Source: Cytobacillus oceanisediminis
Lineage (GTDB): Bacteria; Bacillota; Bacilli; Bacillales; Cytobacillaceae
DNA length: 64,000 nucleotides
Assembly: GCF_004366035.1 (NCBI RefSeq)
Contig: NZ_SOEE01000004.1
Span: 444,007 to 508,006 of the forward strand
Reading direction: 5' to 3'
Shown here: positions 53,873-62,463 of the stretch, one piece after another
How positions within the stretch are numbered: the stretch's first letter is position 1
Layout: every line of letters starts with the position of its first letter
The notes under the pieces: generated by a model
What the model saw: the letters and a program-made list of their open reading frames with translations, nothing else
What the model was told of the DNA's origin: nothing
Database searches by the model: none
Position numbers and translations under genes: made by a program

Positions 53873-53932
53873 GATGTCTTTTTAGTTTGAGCTTGGTTTA
53901 AATAATAACGAAGAAAGAGGAGGAATGGCAAA

Positions 53933-54511
53933 ATGGAAAACGGCGTTATACAGGTACCGGAAGCATATTCGAGGATATTACAGGACTCTGATGTGCTGGG
54001 TTTCGGACAATCATGTGATCGGAAAACAGGGTTTTTACTAAAGGGGCTGGCTGCCTCAAAACCAGGAGGAAGCTTTTTGGAGCTGGGCACAGGTACGGGG
54101 GCGTCTGCTTCCTGGATCATTGATGGGATGGATGAAGGCAGTAAGCTAACGACGGTTGACATAGATTCAACAGTGCAATCCATCGCGAAAAAAAACCTCG
54201 GGTATGACAGCAGAATCACATTTTGCTGTGAGGACGGTGCAGCTTTTATTCGAAACCTATCAGAAAGCTTCGATTTTATTTTTGCAGATACGTGGCCAGG
54301 GAAATTCGAGCTTCTGGACAAAACCCTGGATCAATTAAATATCGGCGGTTTTTATGTGATTCATGATGTGTTTCCGCAGCAGAAATTGCCTGAGGAATTT
54401 AGGATCAAAGCCACTAAGCTTCTGAAAACTCTGCAGGACAGACCTGACCTTGACATTACAGAATTGGATTGGTCTACTGGACTGATATTGGCAGTGAAGA
54501 CTGCGGTTTGA
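53933..54511 (+). CDS. SAM-dependent O-methyltransferase-like protein
   Basis: The 192-residue protein has the class I methyltransferase fold. Motif I is FLELGTGTGASASWI (about 46-60), followed by TVDIDSTVQ (acidic residue of strand 2) and FDFIFADTWPGKF, where Asp of the CCoAOMT-type family normally helps bind metal, then GGFYVIHDVF. It resembles small O-methyltransferases of the COMT/YrrM group. Target unknown. It is the first gene behind an S-box riboswitch, which normally controls methionine or SAM synthesis and transport, so it may be a salvage or methyl-transfer enzyme needed when SAM is low. GGAGG lies in front of the ATG. Confidence 0.85.
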   Translation: MENGVIQVPEAYSRILQDSDVLGFGQSCDRKTGFLLKGLAASKPGGSFLELGTGTGASASWIIDGMDEGSKLTTVDIDSTVQSIAKKNLGYDSRITFCCEDGAAFIRNLSESFDFIFADTWPGKFELLDKTLDQLNIGGFYVIHDVFPQQKLPEEFRIKATKLLKTLQDRPDLDITELDWSTGLILAVKTAV

Positions 54512-54536
54512 TAGTGAAATATGAGGGGGGCGTTCC

Positions 54537-54920
54537 ATGAAGAGTGATATAAATCAGGTTAAACATGTATTGCATGAAGATGAAAACATTATTGAATGTT
54601 TAAGCTGTTCATTAGTGGCTCATTTCTGTTTAGCACCTCATCCAGGCTTCTTTGCAGCAACGAACAAAAGACTGCTGTTTTATGGAATTCCTGCATCAGG
54701 GACAACCAAGGAATTAGTTGAAGAATTTGCGTATATCAATATAACTTCCATTGAAGAAAAAAGGGGTATCACCGGCAAGCATATTCATATGTATTATAAC
54801 CAGGACTTGTATAAATTCCAGCAAATCCAGGGGATGAATATGTTTGATTTTATGGCAGCGGTTAAGGAAAAGATGTGCATGTTTGCTGCTTCGGCAAAAG
54901 AGCGTTATCCCGTAGGATAA
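54537..54920 (+). CDS. Bacterial PH-like domain protein (YokE type)
   Basis: The 127-residue protein resembles the bacterial pleckstrin-like bPH domain: DENIIECLSCSL, then ATNKRLLFYGI and an amphipathic last helix. Such proteins are often cytoplasmic and of unknown role. It follows the methyltransferase by 25 bases with GAGGGGGG as ribosome binding site, so it is probably cotranscribed under the S-box. The stop codon lies inside the terminator hairpin. Confidence 0.75.
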   Translation: MKSDINQVKHVLHEDENIIECLSCSLVAHFCLAPHPGFFAATNKRLLFYGIPASGTTKELVEEFAYINITSIEEKRGITGKHIHMYYNQDLYKFQQIQGMNMFDFMAAVKEKMCMFAASAKERYPVG

Positions 54921-54933
54921 GCGCTCTTTTAAA
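54894..54933 (+). terminator. Terminator overlapping the stop codon
   Basis: AAAAGAGCG, ATCC, GGAT, CGCTCTTTT: a long stem that includes the last codons of the PH-like gene. Confidence 0.85.
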
Positions 54934-54954
54934 TAGTGGAATATATGGCTTAAC

Positions 54955-56331
54955 TTATTTGCTCAGATGACTTTTCCATGCTTTAGCGATTAACTGGACC
55001 CCTTTCTGAATCTCGTCCATTGAGGGGGCACCATATCCAATCATCACTTGATGATTTGGCTTTTGAAGCTGATACATAGGTGAGACGGCATCCATTTCCA
55101 CACCGCAGGACTTCGCCAGTTCAATGGCCATTGCTTCTTTTAATCCTTCGGGTAATGTCACGATGATATGCAAGCCCGCTGTATCACCAATTATGTCAAA
55201 GTGGTCACCTAAGTGTTTTGACAGGCTTTCTATCAAACAGCTCCGCTTGGCTCGATATAACGTTCTCATTTTTGCTATATGAGATGTATAAAGTCCTTCT
55301 TCTATAAATTTTGAAGCAACTTGCTGATCAATTCTAGAAACATTCGACTTTTGGTAAGCATTAAATTTTTTAAAGTCCTGCTGCAGTGCTGCTGGCATAA
55401 TCAGATAGCTGATCCGAAGTGATGGCAGCAATGTTTTTGAAAAGGTGCCAAAGTACAGTACCCGCCCTGTTGAATCCAAATGGGACAATGCTGGAATTGG
55501 TGCACCTTTGTAGCGAAATTCAGAATCATAGTCATCCTCGATAATATAAGCGTTCTGTTTAATTGCCCAATTTAACAGCTCAATTCTTCTGGCAATTGAC
55601 ATAATTGAACCGGTAGGGTATTGATGAGCTGGTGTCGTATACAATAATTTTATTGGCTCATCAGCATCAGGCACACAGCATCCTTCCTCATCTACAGAAA
55701 TCGGATAACAAGGCAGCTGTAATTGATCAAAAACAGATCTTGCCCGAATAAAACCTGGATCTTCTATTCCGATGGCTTTCCGCTTAAAAAACAAACAGAC
55801 ATTTAGCAGCTGCTGCTGAAATCCGCTGAATATATACACTTGCTCCGGCTGGCAGGCCAGCCCTCTAGCTTGCTGCAGGTAGTGTGCAATTTGAAAACGC
55901 AAAGAATATTCACCCTGCCACGGGGCATTGCTGGCATTGGATTCCTTAAGCTCTTTTCGATAAAGTCTATTCCATTGTTTGTAGGGGAAGGCAGAGGCAT
56001 CAATCTGCCCATTTTTAAAATTAATGAGAAACTCATGCTGATCTCTTTTCTCCAGGTCCAATGCATTAATCTGACTATAGTGCATTTCATCCTGAATTTC
56101 AGAAACAAAATAGCCTCGGCGTTCTGCTGAATAACAGTACCCTTCACTCTGCAATTGTTCATAAGCCACCTGAACAGTTATAATGCTTACGTTTAATTGT
56201 TCAGCCAGCCGCCGCTTTGCAGGGAGTCTTGCATGAGCTGTCAATCTTTTTTCCAGAATCGCCAGCCGAATTTGTTCATAGATTTCTTTATACTTTATTC
56301 CATTTTCCGAAAGCAAAATTTGAATTTCCAT
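54955..56331 (-). CDS. MocR-type regulator (GntR HTH fused to aminotransferase fold)
   Basis: The 458-residue protein has a GntR winged helix (about 15-80; RRLAEQLNVSIITVQVAYEQLQSEG) joined to an aspartate-aminotransferase-like domain. The latter keeps EDDYDSEFRY and the PLP lysine in FGTFSKTLLPSLRISY, so it should bind PLP. MocR proteins such as PdxR and GabR sense PLP or amino compounds. It is divergent from a GNAT gene, and an aminotransferase follows that gene, so those are likely targets. The start at 56331 is chosen because AGGGA lies before it, whereas the ATG at 56364 has none. Confidence 0.88.
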   Translation of the reverse strand: MEIQILLSENGIKYKEIYEQIRLAILEKRLTAHARLPAKRRLAEQLNVSIITVQVAYEQLQSEGYCYSAERRGYFVSEIQDEMHYSQINALDLEKRDQHEFLINFKNGQIDASAFPYKQWNRLYRKELKESNASNAPWQGEYSLRFQIAHYLQQARGLACQPEQVYIFSGFQQQLLNVCLFFKRKAIGIEDPGFIRARSVFDQLQLPCYPISVDEEGCCVPDADEPIKLLYTTPAHQYPTGSIMSIARRIELLNWAIKQNAYIIEDDYDSEFRYKGAPIPALSHLDSTGRVLYFGTFSKTLLPSLRISYLIMPAALQQDFKKFNAYQKSNVSRIDQQVASKFIEEGLYTSHIAKMRTLYRAKRSCLIESLSKHLGDHFDIIGDTAGLHIIVTLPEGLKEAMAIELAKSCGVEMDAVSPMYQLQKPNHQVMIGYGAPSMDEIQKGVQLIAKAWKSHLSK

Positions 56332-56423
56332 CGAATCATTCCCTGGTATTATATTAAAATTCATTTTTGGTTATTTTTATCATACCAGAATTCGGTTTTA
56401 ATTGATTCAAGGAGAGTGATAGC

Positions 56424-56996
56424 ATGCAGAAATTAGAAAACAATGTTGTGCAATTAATTCCTATGGAACTTGAGCATGTTGAAGGAATTTGTGAAGCAGC
56501 TCAGGATAAACGGATATGGGAGCATATGTCTGTTGATTTAACTGAGAAATGCCGGGTCATACATTATGTCAAAGATGCCATACAAAAACGGGAGCGAGGT
56601 ACCGATTTTGCTTTTGTCATTGTCCATAAAAAAACAGGGACGATCATCGGTGCTACTTGGTTTCTCGATATTTCAGCCCAGCATAAACATCTTGAAATCG
56701 GCTCCACTTGGATGAACCCTATTTATTGGCGCACGGAGCTTAATACAAACTGTAAATATTTATTATTACAATACTGTTTTGAAGAACTTTCACTTAATCG
56801 CGTCCAAATCAAAACCGGACATGAAAACATCCGATCACAGAAAGCGATAGAACGAATCGGTGCCGTAAAAGAAGGCCTTCTTCGGAATCATATGATACGA
56901 AAAGAAGGGACCATTCGTCATACTGTCCTGTATAGTGTCATAAAGGAAGAGTGGGGAAAAGTAAAGAAACATTTCGAGGATCACTTGCTTTTATAG
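56424..56996 (+). CDS. GNAT acetyltransferase, RimJ/RimL type
   Basis: The 190-residue protein has the RimJ/RimL pattern: VQLIPMELEHVEGICEAAQD, FAFVIVHKKTGTIIGATWF near 70, IGSTWMNPIYWRTELNTNCK near 92 and SQKAIERIGAVKEGLLRNHM near 138. It may acetylate an amine substrate. It faces the MocR regulator across about 90 bases containing both promoters, suggesting control by that regulator. AGGAGAG precedes the ATG. Confidence 0.88.
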   Translation: MQKLENNVVQLIPMELEHVEGICEAAQDKRIWEHMSVDLTEKCRVIHYVKDAIQKRERGTDFAFVIVHKKTGTIIGATWFLDISAQHKHLEIGSTWMNPIYWRTELNTNCKYLLLQYCFEELSLNRVQIKTGHENIRSQKAIERIGAVKEGLLRNHMIRKEGTIRHTVLYSVIKEEWGKVKKHFEDHLLL

Positions 56997-57065
56997 GTTT
57001 GGTGGAGCATCTCAGGCAATAAGTTTATAATGAATAATAAAACTGCCGGAAGGATGTAGATTCAA

Positions 57066-58256
57066 GTGAATGCTGGTTCTTTTTTTCCTGATAATATCAA
57101 AAAGGCGCTTCAGAATACTCCCCCTGGGGAGTGGATTCCGGAAATTCCAGATGAGTGTATAAGCCTGCATTGTGGCTATCCAGCTCCTGCCCTTATGCCT
57201 GATGAAGAGGTAAAGGCAGCTGTTACCAGTCTATTAGAGGAAGAACATGATTTGCCGCTCCATTATATAGGAAGTCCCAAAATAATAAAACTCAAGGAAC
57301 AAGTTTTAAAGAGATTGAAAGAGCGGGGTATATCTGTTGCAGAAAAAGAGCTTTTGATCACTTCAGGTGCATGTCAGGCGATCGATTTGATTGCCCGCAT
57401 TCTCCTTAATGAGGAGTCAATCGTGGCAATAGAATCACCTACTTATATGGAGGCTTTAGAAATTTTCCAAAATTACACCAGACATATAATTAGTATTCCT
57501 GTAGACAAGCACGGACTTCAAACAGGTGTATTGGAAGAGATTCTAGAGGAAAGGAGGCAAAAAGGGTTCACTCTGCCGCGTTTTCTTTATACGATCCCAA
57601 CCTTTCAAAATCCTACAGGCACGACGATGTCAGGAGAGCGCCGGCAGCATGTATTGGAGCTTGCCAAAAAATATAATTTCCTAATAGTTGAGGATGATGC
57701 TTATGGGGAATTATCATTTAATAAATGTTTCCCCACTCTAAAAGCAATGGATCAATACTCTCGAGTTCTGCATGTCGGTTCGTTATCCAAGATAGTGGCC
57801 CCGGGCATGCGTATAGGATGGATAGCGGGAGCAAGCGAAATAATCCATGCATGCGCCTGGTTTAAAAAAGATTTGAACCATCCGTTTGCTCAAGCTGCGA
57901 TGGCAGTTTATTTAGCAAACACGAATCTTAATAATAAACTGGTAACCTTGAGAGATACATACCGGTCTAAAAGAGATGTTCTGACCTCCGCACTGGAACA
58001 GTACTTTCCTGAATCAGCTTCCTGGTATGTGCCCGAGGGGGGGTACTTCCTGTGGATGAAAATTCCAGGTGCCGATACATCGGAACTGCTGACACATGCC
58101 CTGGCAGAGGGGGTATCTTTTATTCCTGGCAAGTACTTTTACATAGATCAGGCAGCGGGAACGGAATTTCTGCGCCTTTCCTTCAGTTATGCGGATGAGA
58201 AGGAAATAACAGAGGGTATTCGCAGGCTGGGAAAAGTCACAGAGGCCTATCTTTAA
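57066..58256 (+). CDS. PLP-dependent aminotransferase (class I/II, 2-aminoadipate type)
   Basis: The 396-residue protein is an aminotransferase of fold type I without an HTH. It has the CGYPAPALMPDEEV opening typical of the LysN/MocR-related group, PTFQNPTGTTMSGERR, EDDAYGELSF and the PLP lysine in VGSLSKIVAPGMRIGW (about 240). Relatives act on 2-aminoadipate, aromatic amino acids or valine. It is 69 bases after the GNAT gene and near a MocR regulator, so the three may form a small amino-compound circuit. The GTG start follows GGAAGG at a rather long distance. Confidence 0.85.
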   Translation: MNAGSFFPDNIKKALQNTPPGEWIPEIPDECISLHCGYPAPALMPDEEVKAAVTSLLEEEHDLPLHYIGSPKIIKLKEQVLKRLKERGISVAEKELLITSGACQAIDLIARILLNEESIVAIESPTYMEALEIFQNYTRHIISIPVDKHGLQTGVLEEILEERRQKGFTLPRFLYTIPTFQNPTGTTMSGERRQHVLELAKKYNFLIVEDDAYGELSFNKCFPTLKAMDQYSRVLHVGSLSKIVAPGMRIGWIAGASEIIHACAWFKKDLNHPFAQAAMAVYLANTNLNNKLVTLRDTYRSKRDVLTSALEQYFPESASWYVPEGGYFLWMKIPGADTSELLTHALAEGVSFIPGKYFYIDQAAGTEFLRLSFSYADEKEITEGIRRLGKVTEAYL

Positions 58257-58302
58257 ATGAAAATATTCTATGGAACTTTCAAAAATGAAGAGGAATAAAG
58301 TA

Positions 58303-58356
58303 AAAAAAGCCTAATTATCTTGGTATTTTAAGCCAGAAATTAGGCTTTTTTTAAAA
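58303..58356 (+). terminator. Bidirectional terminator
   Basis: AAAAAAGCCTAATT and AATTAGGCTTTTTTT arms between convergent genes (the aminotransferase from the left, the small-protein operon from the right). Confidence 0.85.
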
Positions 58357-58385
58357 AATGCGTCAGGGATAGATGTAAAAATAAA

Positions 58386-58673
58386 TTATAGTCTTACCTG
58401 AACCTCAGAACCGTCCTTAGCCTTGACATCTACTATCACGATCCCCTTTTGATTTTTCAGTTCCTTGACAATAGGCTTTAGCGCTTCTTTATCTATTAAT
58501 GGAAAGGTAAAATCCAGTTTTTTTCTTTCGAAGTGCTCTTTTGTCCATTTATTTACGTTTTTATGAAACAATTTTGAACAAAAAATTGAAATAGCAAGGT
58601 TTAAAATAGCATATGGAATTGGGATGGTTAACCGAATGTCTTTTGCTTTCACTTTTACATACAGCATAAGCAT
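58386..58673 (-). CDS. Small protein paralogous to its upstream neighbour
   Basis: The 95-residue protein reads LYVKVKAKDIRLTIPIPYAI at its start and GIVIVDVKAKDGSEVQVRL at its end, with a hydrophobic or amphipathic middle. The same two blocks appear in the previous gene as LKIRVVSAENDNVTVNLPI and GQIVDIKSANGDTVSVII, so both share one domain. Here the N-terminal SHOCT-like part is missing. The ATG directly follows the stop of the neighbour, so it is the third gene of the operon. Function unknown. Confidence 0.7.
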   Translation of the reverse strand: MLMLYVKVKAKDIRLTIPIPYAILNLAISIFCSKLFHKNVNKWTKEHFERKKLDFTFPLIDKEALKPIVKELKNQKGIVIVDVKAKDGSEVQVRL

Positions 58674-58677
58674 TACA

Positions 58678-59067
58678 CTAATCGATGATGACCGAAACGG
58701 TATCTCCGTTTGCCGATTTAATATCAACAATTTGGCCATCTAATTCGTTTTCGATTGCTTCTATAATAAGGCTAATGTCTATATCTTTAACGTATTTTTC
58801 TGATTGGGGGACACTCGCCGCGATGCTGTGTCCAGCCATTAATACTGCCTTAACAAGTTTTATTGGCAAATTGACCGTGACGTTATCATTTTCGGCGGAT
58901 ACAACACGGATTTTTAGAGTTTTATCTAAATATTTAGTCGTGTTTACTGCTGGCTTATTACCTGTTTCTGCTTTCTCTTTTAATACTTGGATTAGTTCTG
59001 ATCCTTTATCTGCATCAATTTTCCCTTCTTGAACCATTGTTAACACTCTTGTAATTTCTTCCTTCAT
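58678..59067 (-). CDS. SHOCT-like domain protein of unknown function
   Basis: The 129-residue protein begins with a short helical SHOCT-like unit, ITRVLTMVQEGKIDADKGSE (5-24), linked to a C-terminal beta-rich domain (about 48-129) that is repeated in the following gene. It resembles the N-terminal part of YvlB-like Bacillus proteins. It is the second gene of a three-gene operon, 12 bases after the DUF2089 gene with a GGAGG site. The same helical unit also closes the DUF2089 protein. Confidence 0.7.
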   Translation of the reverse strand: MKEEITRVLTMVQEGKIDADKGSELIQVLKEKAETGNKPAVNTTKYLDKTLKIRVVSAENDNVTVNLPIKLVKAVLMAGHSIAASVPQSEKYVKDIDISLIIEAIENELDGQIVDIKSANGDTVSVIID

Positions 59068-59079
59068 GATAAATCCTCC

Positions 59080-59445
59080 CTATTCCTCTTTTAATAGCTT
59101 AATGGCTTCTTCTGGTGTGATTTCGCCATTTTCCAACATGGTGACAACTTTTTTCTCATCTGCTTCATTTTTCTTCTTCTGCACATATCCGAGGGATGAA
59201 ATGATGTCTGTTAGCTTGCCTCGAACCGTTGGATATGAAATCCCAAGTTCCTTTTCAACTTCTTTGATATTCCCTCTGCATGTTAAAAATACTTCCACAA
59301 AATGAAGCTGATCCTTTGATAATGATGCCAGCTTAGATAATTCAAACTCATTTTCAATCGTTGTATGACAATGAGAGCACTGCAGTTTTGTAATTTTCAA
59401 TGTTTTACTGCAGACAGGGCAATCTGTGATTAATTTATAAGCCAT
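59080..59445 (-). CDS. DUF2089-family protein: zinc ribbon plus HTH
   Basis: The 121-residue protein has three parts: a zinc ribbon with CPVC (residues 9-12) and CSHC (23-26), a helix-turn-helix (GNIKEVEKELGISYPTVRGKL, about 58-78) and a C-terminal SHOCT-like unit (VVTMLENGEITPEEAIKLL). This is the DUF2089 arrangement, probably a DNA-binding regulator. It leads an operon with two related small proteins, which it may control and, through the shared helical unit, may also contact. No clear operator palindrome is seen upstream. Confidence 0.82.
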   Translation of the reverse strand: MAYKLITDCPVCSKTLKITKLQCSHCHTTIENEFELSKLASLSKDQLHFVEVFLTCRGNIKEVEKELGISYPTVRGKLTDIISSLGYVQKKKNEADEKKVVTMLENGEITPEEAIKLLKEE

Positions 59446-59685
59446 AATAAAATTCCTTCCTTTTATTTGATATGATTATATAACATTAAATCAAAAAGAT
59501 AAATAACAATAATGGAATTTATTGATGAAAAAAGTTAATATTTTTAAGTGTGTGTTTAATTTTATTGATTTTTAGGTGAATGCAGAAGTTTCGGGAAAAG
59601 AGCAGAATAGAAGGGAAAATAAAATATTAATAGAAAGTAATCTGTGATGTATTTAAATATTTTCGTGCTGAAGGAGCGATTGTCA

Positions 59686-60135
59686 ATGCATTTTCGAAAA
59701 GCAATTGAAGAAGATTTACAAGCTATTGTCCGCTTGCTTGCCGATGATGAATTAGGAGCAAAGCGTGAGAGGTATGAAGAACCTCTGCCGGAATGTTATT
59801 ATAAAGCATTTAAGGCAATAGTAGCACAGGCCGGAAATCAGATTATTTTGGCGATAGACGGTCAGGCTGTGATTGGCTGCCTTCAATTAACAATTATTCC
59901 TGGGTTAGCACGGCAAGGGATGAAACGAGCACAAATTGAAGGGGTGCGTGTCGATCAGCGCTGCCGTGGTAAAGGGGTAGGGGAAGCCTTGTTTAAAGAA
60001 GCGATTGCCATAGCAAAGTCTGAGGAGAGTGGTCTTGTTCAATTGACGACTGACAAGCAGCGTGATGATGCACATCGTTTTTATAATAAGCTGGGGTTTA
60101 TGGCGAGTCATGAAGGGATGAAACTAATCTTTTAA
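59686..60135 (+). CDS. GNAT acetyltransferase
   Basis: The 149-residue protein has the classical GNAT core: FRKAIEEDLQAIVRLLADDE at the start, the acetyl-CoA loop VDQRCRGKGVGEALFKEAI (about 97-115) and DDAHRFYNKLGF near 130. It resembles YhbS- or PhnO-like acetyltransferases; the substrate is unknown. The start at 59686 is set by AAGGAG 10 bases upstream. It stands alone. Confidence 0.88.
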   Translation: MHFRKAIEEDLQAIVRLLADDELGAKRERYEEPLPECYYKAFKAIVAQAGNQIILAIDGQAVIGCLQLTIIPGLARQGMKRAQIEGVRVDQRCRGKGVGEALFKEAIAIAKSEESGLVQLTTDKQRDDAHRFYNKLGFMASHEGMKLIF

Positions 60136-60279
60136 TCCGGAACCTTTATTCCTTATTTAGTCGCTATTTTTTTGTAAGATAGAATACTAGCTAAATACTG
60201 AAGAATCATTTTGAAGGAATGCTGAATAATTTTTCATCATATGGAAATTATATAGTTGAATTCAAAAAGGAGGAATAAT

Positions 60280-60456
60280 GTGGAAACAAGCATGAGTGTT
60301 GAAGAAGTATTGACCGGGATCTCTGAACTGTTGGAAAAAGAAGGGGAGCCGCCCCGAAAGAAGCAAGTAAAAAAATCAAATCCAGAGTTAATGAAAAATG
60401 CATTGTATTATTTTCCGAGCTGGGAAAATGCAGTAGAGCAGTCTATAGGATCTTAA
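60280..60456 (+). CDS. Small protein of unknown function
   Basis: A 58-residue protein with an excellent AGGAGG site 6 bases before a GTG start. It contains a short acidic helix (SVEEVLTGISELLEKEGEPP), a basic KKQVKKSNPELMKNALYYFP segment and ends WENAVEQSIGS. The ALYYFPSWENAVEQS part recalls short homing-type or HTH repeats in phage proteins, but I cannot name it. An ATG at 60292 is an alternative start. Confidence 0.6.
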   Translation: METSMSVEEVLTGISELLEKEGEPPRKKQVKKSNPELMKNALYYFPSWENAVEQSIGS

Positions 60457-60532
60457 CCCAAAGGGTACATAACATATCTGCTTTTTGAAGTGTTTTCATA
60501 TGTGTTTGTCCAATTTAAAAGGAAATGCTGAA

Positions 60533-60588
60533 ACCACAGAAGATGCCTTCCTTATGGGAAAAGGAAGGCATCTTCTGTGGTTTTATAA
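60533..60588. terminator. Bidirectional terminator of guaC
   Basis: ACCACAGAAGATGCCTTCC and GGAAGGCATCTTCTGTGGT make a perfect 19-bp stem with T-rich flanks on both sides, between convergent transcripts. Confidence 0.88.
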
Positions 60589-60597
60589 ATTAGGGGG

Positions 60598-61587
60598 TTA
60601 AAAAGCCCTGTCACCATTAAAGATTGAATTTTTAACAATTACGTAATCGACATGGCGGATGGCATCCAGCTTGTTGCCGCCTGCATAAGAAATAGAGGAC
60701 TGGAGATCCTGTTCCATTTCTTTCAGCGTATCTGCTAAAAATCCTTTGTGTTCTACTAAAATTCTTTTGCCCTCAACATTTTTCTTTTCGCCTTTTTGAA
60801 ATTCAGAGGCTGAGCCAAAGTATTCTTTATAGAGTTTTCCGTCTTTCTCATTCTCGATGGTTTTTCCAGGAGATTCCTCATGTCCTGCAAATAAGGAACC
60901 AATCATCACCATTGTTGCACCAAATCGAATCGATTTAGCGATGTCACCATGAGTGCGAAGACCTCCATCTGCTATGATCGGCTTGCTTGCTGCCTTTGCA
61001 CACCAGCGAAGTGCAGCTAACTGCCAGCCGCCCGTTCCAAATCCAGTCTTAATCTTTGTGATGCATACCTTGCCAGGTCCAATGCCAACTTTTGTAGCAT
61101 CAGCACCAGCATTCTCCAGTTCTCTGACGGCTTCGGGGGTTCCGACATTGCCTGCAATCACAAAGCTTTGAGGAAGGTATTCCTTAATATGCTGGATCAT
61201 CTGGATGACAGCATTGGAATGGCCATGAGCTATATCAATGGTAATGTATTCGGGTGAAAGCTTTTCATCGGCAATTTGCTGTATAAACCCATATTCGCCT
61301 TCTTTGACCCCAACACTGATCGATGAGTATAGTCCACGTGCCTTCATATCTTTTATAAAAGAAATTCTTTTCTCCGGTTCGAATCGATGCATGATATAGA
61401 AATACCCGTTCTCTGCTAAGTATATGGCAATTTTCTCATCTACAATCGTCTGCATATTGGCAGGCACCACTGGGAGCTTAAACGCACGTCCCCCTAGGAA
61501 TACCGTTGTATCACATTCAGATCGGCTATTGACGATACTTTTTGCGGGAATTAATTGAATATCTTCATAATCGAATACATTTTCCAT
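60598..61587 (-). CDS. guaC: GMP reductase
   Basis: The 329-residue enzyme is a full-length GuaC of the IMPDH/GMPR family. It starts [15 protein letters not shown], has the [20 protein letters not shown] phosphate-binding region, the active-site Cys in [18 protein letters not shown] (about residue 174) and [17 protein letters not shown]. It reduces GMP to IMP with NADPH and so returns guanine nucleotides to the shared pool, linking with the adenosine deaminase and nucleoside genes elsewhere in the window. The start at 61587 follows AGGAGG; an upstream ATG at 61629 does not. I found no purine riboswitch in front of it. Confidence 0.95.
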   Translation of the reverse strand: MENVFDYEDIQLIPAKSIVNSRSECDTTVFLGGRAFKLPVVPANMQTIVDEKIAIYLAENGYFYIMHRFEPEKRISFIKDMKARGLYSSISVGVKEGEYGFIQQIADEKLSPEYITIDIAHGHSNAVIQMIQHIKEYLPQSFVIAGNVGTPEAVRELENAGADATKVGIGPGKVCITKIKTGFGTGGWQLAALRWCAKAASKPIIADGGLRTHGDIAKSIRFGATMVMIGSLFAGHEESPGKTIENEKDGKLYKEYFGSASEFQKGEKKNVEGKRILVEHKGFLADTLKEMEQDLQSSISYAGGNKLDAIRHVDYVIVKNSIFNGDRAF

Positions 61588-61927
61588 TGTAATCCTCCTA
61601 TTGAAAACAAAGCTGATACGCACGTTCATTGCAAGGATAGGTTTTTCAGTTTCAATCGATCTTATACAAGCAGCTATGGAAGCAACATTAAAAAAGAGCT
61701 TAGAAAATTCCTAAGCCCAATGGATAATAGGGGGTCGAATTGTGAGGGTTCGACCAATTTAATTTTATACAATTCTGAATGTAATTTCAACTAATTAAAG
61801 TGAAAACGCATAAAAGTGATAATGTATTAAAATACCAAGCTCAGGTATAGACATGATTAGCCTTGGGTTTTAAAGAGCATCACTTTTGTTGGGCTCATAA
61901 ATAATCATGGTAATACACAAAATTTGA
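61588..61927. other. Intergenic region upstream of guaC
   Basis: This stretch holds the guaC ribosome binding site at its left end and is otherwise AT-rich. I looked for a purine riboswitch core and did not find one. No gene with a start signal was seen. Confidence 0.4.
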
Positions 61928-62326
61928 TTAAAACATGCCATTTTCATTAGGTGAGTCCTCAGGCACAGGCTGTCCAACATCCCATAGTTCAGCCACCTGG
62001 CCATCTTGAAACCGGAAGATATGGACAACTGCTCCCCCAAGATCCTCTGAATTTTGCTTCACATGGGAATGAACCGCAACGGTTTCATTCTCCTGGATTG
62101 TGAGTCTGACTTCAAGAATTTTGTTAGGGTTTTGTGCTGCATTCTCTTCCATCGCGTGCATGAGTGAATCTGCATCGCCTTTGAAATAGGGATTATGGTG
62201 AGTAAAATCCGGACCGATGTAACGCTTGTAGGCTTCACGGACTTGGCCTGATGCTACGAGCTGCAGGAAGGATACTGCTTTCTCTTTCAGTGATAGACTT
62301 GAAGTCGTTTGCTGCTCCGCACTCAT
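61928..62326 (-). CDS. SnoaL-like (NTF2-fold) protein
   Basis: The 132-residue protein fits the SnoaL-like polyketide-cyclase/NTF2 superfamily: AVSFLQLVASGQVREAYKRYIGPDFTHHNPYF near the start, DADSLMHAMEENAAQNPNK, VHSHVKQNSEDLGGAVVHIFRF and AELWDVGQPVPE. In such proteins the early HHNP and the late WD groups line the cavity. Activity unknown. The ATG at 62326 has the better spacing from GAAAGG. Confidence 0.85.
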   Translation of the reverse strand: MSAEQQTTSSLSLKEKAVSFLQLVASGQVREAYKRYIGPDFTHHNPYFKGDADSLMHAMEENAAQNPNKILEVRLTIQENETVAVHSHVKQNSEDLGGAVVHIFRFQDGQVAELWDVGQPVPEDSPNENGMF

Positions 62327-62463
62327 TTTAATCATCCTTTCATATCGCAGGAATTTTTTAATTTAATAGAAGTATAAAATATAGTAAAAGTAATGACAAT
62401 TATATAATAAAATATTAGTGTGAAATGGACATTCTTATTAGTTATTGAGAGGGGGCAGTTAAC

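Noticed and set aside
61588..61927. Purine riboswitch for guaC
   Set aside because: None of the purine aptamer core segments could be found.
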